Source of the DNA: Calonectria ilicicola
Taxonomy: Eukaryota > Ascomycota > Sordariomycetes > Hypocreales > Nectriaceae
Assembly: GCA_020809705.1 (NCBI GenBank)
Contig: CP085826.1
Span: forward strand, 7,564,001-7,628,000
Direction: 5' to 3'
Length of the DNA stretch: 64,000 bases
Part shown: positions 56,905-64,000 of the stretch, piece by piece
Position numbering within the stretch: position 1 is the stretch's first letter
How the letters are laid out: each line of letters begins with the position of its first letter
Notes under the pieces: generated by a model
Seen by the model: the letters and a program-made list of their open reading frames with translations, nothing else
Told to the model about the DNA's origin: nothing
Database searches by the model: none
Made by a program: the position numbers and the translations under genes

Positions 56905-58992
56905 TTACAGATGATGGGCTGGGACCCCCTTTCCAAGATCCTCAATTATCCCCCTTGCAGCGGCGAGAGCAAAGCAGCCAGCAGTGATCGTCGGGTTACA
57001 GGCGTTTCCGGTGGGAATTACACCACAGCCTCCCAGAACAAGGTTCTTCTGGCCCCAGACTTGTCCATATTTATTAACAACGCTATCGCTGCTATCTCTT
57101 CCTGCTCGGTGGGTGCCACAAATGTGAAGCGCCGATCCAGGAGCCAGGTACTTTGGCTCGGCTCCGGGGAGGAACCCTCCAAGATTTCTTGCCACATCAA
57201 CCATGCTATTGGAGTGAATAATTGTTAGCAAATAACATTAAAATGTAACTTGGGGATGTGATAGCCTTACTCTGTAATCATCCTGTGGCAGCGTTCTGAA
57301 TCCGAATCATTCATGACAAAATTGAAGGTGGGCTGGGATGTTAGTTTCATGATGCGCATGGCAGGCTTTTGGATGGTACTGATCATAATCTACTCACCTG
57401 AGGCATTCCAAATCCATCTTCGTATTTAGATTCGAATGAAACATAGTTGGAATACTCTGGCTGCACATAGCCGAACCAGCGGAGATCAACAACCAGACGC
57501 TGATCGATCGTTGGCGGGACCTCGCCGTATCCAAAGGCGTCTCGATGGATTTGAGTGTGCCAAGGATGTTTCTCGGTCAGGGGAAAGTAAACCTGTGGAT
57601 CCAAATCTTTAAATGGGAAGGGTAGTGGGTCGGTGGGATGAGTTTCCTGATGTTCTCGAGCCTTGACTTTCCACGCGAAATTGTCCCAAACCTTGTCCAC
57701 AAGTGACTCCTTTAGGACAATTTGACAAAAGGCCATCGGCTGCTCTGTGAGGTAGTGTCCCTACAGTTATTTTGATAAGCTTTTGCATCTTTGCAGATTT
57801 GTAACAAACATCTCGTGGCTTACCAGGGCTGGAAGTTCAGCTGTTCTGAACCCTGAATTGAACAGAATGCCAGGAGTGAGAACCGCGCCAGCACAGACGA
57901 CATATTTTTGCGCCTTGATGCGATATTTTCTATTTTCACTCAAATCCACAACCTCGGCATACTCAATTTCCCCCTTCTTTTTGTCATCGCGCTTAAGCTC
58001 AAGGCATTGTGTGTTTGGCCTCATTTCGAAATATGGGTTTGTGCCCCTGGGGCTAGAAAGATCTCCTAAGATGGTAGCGGGACAGGACCACTCGATGTAG
58101 TCAGGGTTACGCAGACTGGCCTTGCAAGCTAACGGCATGTTTCTAATCTCGCGACCGGGGTAGCTTTCTTCGAGAGTGCTCTTGACTAATTGGTGGCGGA
58201 TGGAATTTTCAAATGTTGTCTCGTTGGTATTGAGAATTTCTTCCATCTTAGTGTACAAGCTATCCCATTTTGCATCGCTGAAAAGATTTGATCGTTCAAC
58301 CGTTGGGTTTTGGCGTGGCGTACAGCAGGTCCAGTGGGTTCCCATGCCACCAACTACTCGAGTTGCGGCAGCAGCAGGGAGGTTGACTTGGGGGTCTTGC
58401 AAGGGGTTTTGGCCATTCTGAAGAGTATGGGGAGCCTTTGGCCTGGTTCCCATTGTTCGTTAGAATTGCAAGAGAGATGGGTGAAAGTAGCTGACCTGGG
58501 TTCCCACGAAGAAGGCTCAAGAACCATGTCACTAGTTTTGGTCGGGACAGAGAGAGGATGAAGGGCTCCCTAAATTTAAGTTAGACTCGCTTGTAAATAA
58601 TGCAAACATCGCCTCATTATTTACCTTGACAGTGCTAATGAACACCATTAGTATGGGACATCTCGAATTAAAAGATAGTTGAATCATGCAGTTACATACT
58701 TGGTAAAAAGACTAATATTCTTTTGAGCTGCCACGCTGTTTTTCTTGTGATCACCCACACGCTGACCCTCTCTATAATATTATTAGAACACATATATTTT
58801 CTGTCTGATTATTACTTACTGAGCACCGACATCAATCATCAGCACCTTGATCCTCTCATTGACAAGGGTACGCGCGAAAACTGCTCCAATTGGGCCGGAG
58901 CCAACAATGAGAACTTCAGTTTCAACGGTTTCAACGGCGGTTGGGGAGGATCCTTTCGGAATCGGGACGGAAATGGGGGCTTGGGGAGTCAT
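56905..58992 (-). CDS. Pyranose 2-oxidase-like GMC flavoprotein
   Basis: FAD oxidoreductase of the GMC superfamily that oxidises sugars at C2 and produces H2O2. Multi-exon: 58992-58820, 58771-58700, a 10-nt micro-exon near 58640 and one encoding GALHPLSVPTKTSDMVL. Next comes the large exon of NGQNPLQDPQVNLPAAA through LTPGILFNSGF, then GHYLTEQPMAFCQIVLKES, a short FNFVMNDSDSERCHRMITE exon and a last exon ending at 56905. Key motifs are the dinucleotide fold VLIVGSGPIGAVFARTL, TRVVGGMGTHWTCCTPR, which contains the His that holds covalent FAD in pyranose oxidase, and KYVVCAGAVLTPGIL. The C-terminal SALHICGTHRAG and GVIPTGNACNPT contain the active-site His/Asn pair. There is no signal peptide, as is usual for this enzyme. 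Glycoside 3-oxidases of the same clade are an alternative. Confidence 0.88.
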
Positions 58993-60830
58993 TGTTGCTT
59001 CTTAAGATCGTCACCTTGGTTTTTGTTGGGATTAATGGTGAAATACGAGGAAATCTGGCGCTGCTATTTTCACCTTCGACGGGGTCTTTACATGACTTAA
59101 ATAAATATTCGCACTGAAAATGTTGGCATTTTTTTTAGACTTTCTTATTGAGCTGAAAGCGGTCAGATATTCTGAAACTAGAAGAATGAAGAGCATACCA
59201 CATCTACGTTCTAGATGTCAGCTTGGACGCCAACTGTGGCATGCTGGAAATTAAGCCACAGGAAGAGTTTGGTCGAGACGAGACGGATTGATCTTAGGCC
59301 CGCCAGGATATTAAAATGGCTTGGAAAGAATATTTTGGAATAGTCCGTTCTCATTCGACATGAATTTACCTTGACCATCCGTAGTCAAGGACTGCTCGAA
59401 GGATTGCAATCGAAAGCAGTTAGGGCCGATTTTAGCAGCACAGCCACAGGCGATGTCTCCAAGGAAAGTTGCTGCCTCGTTTAATCCCTCTGCGTCAAAG
59501 CTTGCTACCCCATACGAAAGAAATTGACTCTGGACATGGCAACACTCGCATTCCTTTATTTTGCAGAGGCTAACTGTCTGGTCCTACCAGTTGTCGCTAA
59601 AATGGGTGTTTCATGCACATTTTTCTTTTTGCCCGGATGATCTTTTGTCTGCGATACATATGTCTGCGCCGATCATGAGATAAATATCTAGAGTTCTCAG
59701 ATTTAGAAAACATCTGGGAGGATGCTGCAGCGCCGCTAGAAATTTATAGCCCGATGGGTGTTGCTTCCAGGACGAGAAAGTGGGCAATCCACCGATGCAA
59801 GATATCGTACTAGGATATAATTTGTCTTTTGGCTACTTACCTTGACCGTGTGCCTCATTGAAACTATAATGTACAGATATCTTATTGTTTGTATCAGCTG
59901 AAAGTTCAAGGTTTTGGTGGCAGCGCCGGTCACTACATGGGCTGAATTAGAATTCGGCCCGCCCCGCTACGGCCCATCACGGATTAATCAAAAGGCAGTT
60001 ATCATACTTTGCAGAGTTAAGCTAAGCTAGATTTCTGCTGCATATATATTACATAGCTCAAATTTGTGTGCCAGCAATTGATGTGAGATTTTAATAGCGT
60101 CAAAGTAAATGGTGCTGGAATGTGAAATAAGGACTGAAGTTTTCGTAGCACAATCATATGAGATGCCACTCATTGTGTCCGAGGAGTATGGAGCGTTTTT
60201 CTCAGGATTACTTTCGATCAGTCTAAAGACGCTTCCTTAGAACTAATGGGTACCAGTCTCAAAATATATTTTCACTGTTCTTTGATCAATAGAAATTATG
60301 CGGCACTCTGTTTTGTGGTCATAGTTTTGACAAAATCTACTTCGCTGGATGTCTTCAGATGAGAAACGAATAAGGAAGTGAGACCTAATTTGATGGAAAG
60401 AGAGATGAGATGATGAAGACAAGATCCATTATATCTTGACAAGGGCTATAGTCTAAGACTGTAAATCCTCATTTGAAGACTTTCCAAAATTATCCATAGC
60501 TTCAGAGTACAATTAAAATGATTGCAACTCTGAAGAAACTAGATGTAGTCAGCGTTTAGTCATACCATCCTTGCCATTAACTACCCCTTCCCCACACCTA
60601 GGGCGTTTATTGTGGAGTGTGAATTTTCAATGTCTCACTTGCTACCGATTAGGTTAATTCATGGGGTAGAAATTACCCTATACGTCAAGTGTAAATTCAA
60701 GTACATGTAAAATCTCAAGTCTGAGTGCTATATAAATCAGTTACCCAACTTGAACGGAAACTTCAGTTTCAACCGCTGGGTCCGTACCTTTAGGCTAGTT
60801 TTTTTGAAACCAAATTGTTAGTTATTCATC
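58993..60830. other. Intergenic region with a possible cryptic cysteine-rich exon
   Basis: 1.8 kb, mostly A/T-rich. On the minus strand at about 59574-59370 a frame with seven Cys (KECECCHVQSQFLSYGVASF, then FLGDIACGCAAKIGPNCF) is flanked by AG and GTAA sites, but I cannot build a full gene around it. Otherwise nothing is seen. Confidence 0.4.
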
Positions 60831-61904
60831 ATGGGCAAGAAGCGAGTTCTCATCAGCTACTGTGTTGATGTTGATGCAGTTGCTGGATGGATCGGATCAT
60901 ACGGAGGTGAAGACTCTGCCAATGATATCAGCCGTGGTAAGTGACTGGATACCAAACTGAAGAAGCACCATTCTAAGTTGACGAGGTATCTGGGCTGGCA
61001 CTGTCGGTACTGAACGCATGCTGAAACTGTTTGACAAACACAATATAAAAGCCACATGGTTTATTCCCGGCCACTCCTTGGAGTCGTTTCCAGAGGAGAT
61101 GGCCAGAGTTCGAGATGCTGGTCATGAGATTGGCCTACATGGATACACTCATGAAAATCCGGCAGATATGACGATTGAACAGCAAAAGATTATCTTGGAT
61201 AAATGTGTCAAACTCATCGCCGAATTTACCGGAAAGCCCCCCAGAGGAAGCGTTGCACCATGGTGAGTATCCAAAACATCGCAAATCTGCCATTGCCTCT
61301 GACAGACCGTTTCATAGGTGGGAGACCAGTAAAGAAGGTGCAGATCTTCTTCTTGACTACGGAGTCGAGTATGACCACAGTCTAAGTCACCATGACTGCC
61401 AAGCGTACTATCTCAGAACAGGTGACAAATGGGCCAAGATCGACTATTCTAAGCATCCAGACACTTGGATGACGCCACTTGAGAAGGGTGAAGTCACTGG
61501 ACTCATTGAAATCCCGGGTAACTGGTACATTGACGACCTTCCTCCAATGATGTTCATTAAATCCCACCCGAATTCTCATGGTTATGTGAACCCGCGTGAC
61601 GTTGAAGATATTTGGAGAGATCACTTTGACTACTTTTATGAGGAGTACGACGAATTTGTTTTCCCGATTAGTGTCCACCCCGACGTCTCTGGAAGGCCGC
61701 ACGTGCTTAAAATGCACGAGAGGTATATCATGAAATTAAATAATTCCAATCAGCCACTTGCTTACATTTTATATCAGGCTTATAAATTATTTCAAGCAAC
61801 ATGAAGGTGTCGAGTTCGTCAAGATGGAGGAGATTGCGGATGATTTTAAGAAGAAGAACCCTCTTCCGGAGGGAGTCCGTGGGCCGACCAAACCTATCCA
61901 ATAG
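60831..61904 (+). CDS. Polysaccharide deacetylase (NodB-type, PuuE/PgdA-like branch)
   Basis: Carbohydrate esterase 4-type hydrolase. Four exons, 60831-60936, 60986-61262, 61318-61722 and 61778-61904, give 304 aa. The N-terminal strand [14 protein letters not shown] holds the catalytic/metal Asp pair. [17 protein letters not shown] and [14 protein letters not shown] (the metal-binding HxxxH-type motif) follow, then SVAPWWETS, the [16 protein letters not shown] block and [19 protein letters not shown]. The lack of a signal peptide and the [24 protein letters not shown] segment are typical of the bacterial-like PuuE/HpPgdA branch rather than secreted chitin deacetylases, so the substrate may be a small amide or an intracellular one. 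It is not near other cell-wall genes. Confidence 0.9.
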
Positions 61905-62230
61905 ACTTATAGTCCTCTGGGGTGTTTGAGATGGATTATTATATTTAAAGATTCGATTTCAAGGACTCGGAATTCTAACCGCATTTTTCTTCTTGGTACA
62001 AATTATTCAGTGTTGGGAACCATTGCCCGTGTTACTTCTCCGAGTGGCGGGCGCTTGAGCCACCTGGGTCAAAGCCGGCTAGCGCTGAATTATTTGTCCC
62101 GCACTAAAAAACACCGTTGCAGGGGGGTTCTAGAGTTTGCACGTGAAGTGCAAAATACACTCCTGGTTTTCTACCCCATCTCTCGCTCGTACATCATTCC
62201 CATTACAATTACTTCATCCACCAATTCAAG

Positions 62231-64000
62231 ATGCCTCGGGGCAGGCCAAGAGTTCAGGTGCCTCCATGCCCTTTTTGTCAGAAACGATTTAAGCGGCAGG
62301 AGCATTTGCAGCGACATCAACGAACGCGTACGATATTTACCCCAATCCGTTCGCGGTTAGTTCTGTCGTATTAACTATTGACCAGACACCAACGAAAAGC
62401 CCTTTACCTGCTCACAATGTAGTCTAACATTTGCTCGGAAGTATGCAATCAGACCCATTATTTACACTGGCGCTTAATTATACAATAGAGACCTCTTGAC
62501 CCGCCACTGTGCAATCGCACATGGAGCCTCAAGCAATGATGACCAAGTTCAGGGACCCACAAACAAGGATGGTTCAATACTTGTAGCTACTGATACCAGT
62601 ATAAACGCTTTTAACCCTACGTTATGGGTTCCTAACATAGAAACTGGAACTTCCGGGAATTGGTCTCCAGCGCCTCCAGAAAGGCAGCACGATACCTTGG
62701 ACATAATTCATGCTGATAACTCGAATCAAAACCTTGCAGAGGGCCCTGTACCTCTGCATGGCACAGCTGAGGCTGATTCTTCTGGAGGCTTATTCGACAA
62801 TATTTCTTTAGACGCTCAGCCAGAAACGACCGAATTAGGGCTTGACAAAATTCCAGATTTCTTTACCGGACCTGACAGTTTTGATTGGTTATGGATAGGC
62901 GACTGTTCGATGGCATTTCTCAACACTGACTCTCTGTTCTTAAACAACATTGGGGACTATACACATACCGAGCCCTTTAGTGGAGATTTTGATGCGATTA
63001 ACCCTGGGCTGAATGCTGCTTCGTCTGAATTACCCCAGATAACCACAGACCCAATACACCTCTCCGAGACCGAAGTTAATTCCACTTTGGTGGCTCCTAG
63101 AAATCAAGTTGGATCCACTGCCGCACAGACGAAGTCACAAGGAAAATCTAAGGGGTTCCCATCTACAATGGAAGGAGAGCTCAAGGCTGTTGGAGATGCG
63201 ACAACCTACTGCCCTTGGAGGATTTCCAGTACTGACTATGACAAAACATGTGAAACTATATCCTCCTTTTCAGACATATTACCCGATGAGTTTGCAATGC
63301 CATCTCGGCGTACACTTTCACGATACATTGAAGGTTACTGCAGAGGATTCCATGACCATCTACCATTTCTGCATCTGCCAACCTTGTCAGTGCAGAATAT
63401 TCCAGACCTTCTGCTACTTGCCATAGCAGCAATTGGTGCTCTGTACAAATTTGAAAAGGCCAAGGGGTATCAGCTCTACTTTGCGGCAAGGGCGGTATTG
63501 TATCACCAATTCCGCAGACAAACGATTGAATCCTCGAAACACTTCCTAGGGAGGTTGCATTGTTCGGGACGGGCGCACCAACCTCGTCTGGGTGACTCCG
63601 GTATCACGCCTCCATGTTCAATCAGCGACAACCCTATCAATACGACTTCCCCTTTTTCCATAAACCCGGAGCAAAATATTACAACTGCACAGGCCCTCAT
63701 AATTATGATCGCTATATCATCCTGGGGAGAAGGTGCTTTGGTCCCTGACAGCGTTGAAATGGGAAGTCAGCTTGCTACTCTCTTACGGGCAACAAAAATG
63801 CTAGAGGAGGATGTAATTCCGTCTGACATAACTTGGAAAGAATGGATCCAGAGAGAGGGCCGCCGTCGCACAGTTCTCGCTGGATATAGTTTGCTCAGTC
63901 TTCAATCCGTCGCGTTCAACATACCATGTCCGTTAATGAGCCAGGAAATTAAAATGCATCTTCCAAGCCGCATGGATATATGGAGAGCTCAAGAAGAAGC
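62231..64000 (+). CDS. C2H2 zinc-finger transcription factor with fungal-specific domain (3' end outside the window)
   Basis: Nuclear regulator with two tandem C2H2 fingers at the N-terminus followed by the fungal_trans domain. Exons 62231-62327, 62386-62440 and 62489 onward join in frame. Finger 1 is CPFCQKRFKRQEHLQRHQRTH and is written here only as CPFCQKRF plus HLQRHQRTH. Finger 2 is assembled across two introns: TNEKPFTCSQCSLTFARKDL plus LTRHCAIAH. A Ser/Asp-rich stretch follows, then the fungal-specific region begins about residue 350: SRRTLSRYIEGYCRGFHDHLPFLH, LLLAIAAIGALY and QALIIMIAISSWGEGAL. The frame is open to the last base of the window, so the protein is incomplete. Target genes are unknown; the nearest gene is the deacetylase 330 bp upstream on the same strand. 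Confidence 0.9.

Overview
This window is nuclear DNA of a filamentous ascomycete, most likely a Sordariomycete of the Hypocreales type. The genes have one to seven short introns (about 48-65 bp, GTAAGT-like donors) and are separated by long gene-free stretches. The families are typical of such fungi: a highly reducing polyketide synthase, zinc-cluster and C2H2 regulators, an NB-ARC/TPR protein, a LaeA-like methyltransferase, a ricin-B lectin and pyranose oxidase. The order is inferred from gene content; no species is claimed.

Layout. (1) 51-8002, minus strand: a complete seven-exon highly reducing PKS (KS-AT-DH-MT-ER-KR-ACP, 2524 aa) with no tailoring gene on its upstream side. (2) 8.2-18.9 kb: almost gene-free, holding only a RidA gene. 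(3) 18.9-28.6 kb: a glycerophosphodiester-type MFS permease, an NB-ARC/TPR gene broken by two in-frame stops, a secreted ricin-B lectin and a small Nif3/YqfO-like protein. (4) 30-47.5 kb: a proline/hydroxyproline catabolism cluster. Its genes are a Zn2Cys6 regulator, a DHDPS-superfamily aldolase (4-hydroxy-2-oxoglutarate aldolase candidate), an amino-acid FAD oxidase, P5C dehydrogenase, a degenerate mitochondrial-carrier-like membrane protein, P5C reductase, proline dehydrogenase and an amino-acid permease. (5) 48.9-64 kb: a broken LaeA-like methyltransferase, a Ser/Thr-repeat secreted protein, a small cysteine-rich secreted protein, an intronless orphan with an RGG tail, pyranose 2-oxidase, a polysaccharide deacetylase, and the 5' part of a C2H2/fungal-specific transcription factor that runs off the window.

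How the cluster would work (family knowledge plus inference): the permease imports (hydroxy)proline and PRODH oxidises it in mitochondria. P5CDH then makes glutamate or 4-hydroxyglutamate. After a transamination not encoded here, the aldolase would split 4-hydroxy-2-oxoglutarate into glyoxylate and pyruvate. P5CR could return P5C to proline. The carrier-like protein could move the imino acid or a product across the inner membrane, and the FAD oxidase could release or oxidise a proline derivative.

The most striking observation is a shared sequence in the cluster promoters. Every structural gene of the cluster has at least one CGG-N8-CCG element in its 5' intergenic region. I count 15, including two overlapping copies inside a near-perfect 26-bp palindrome in the one divergent promoter. 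I found none upstream of the regulator gene or in the several non-cluster intergenic stretches I checked by eye. This looks like the operator of a zinc-cluster regulator. A second point is that the aldolase carries Asn where its family normally has the Schiff-base Lys.
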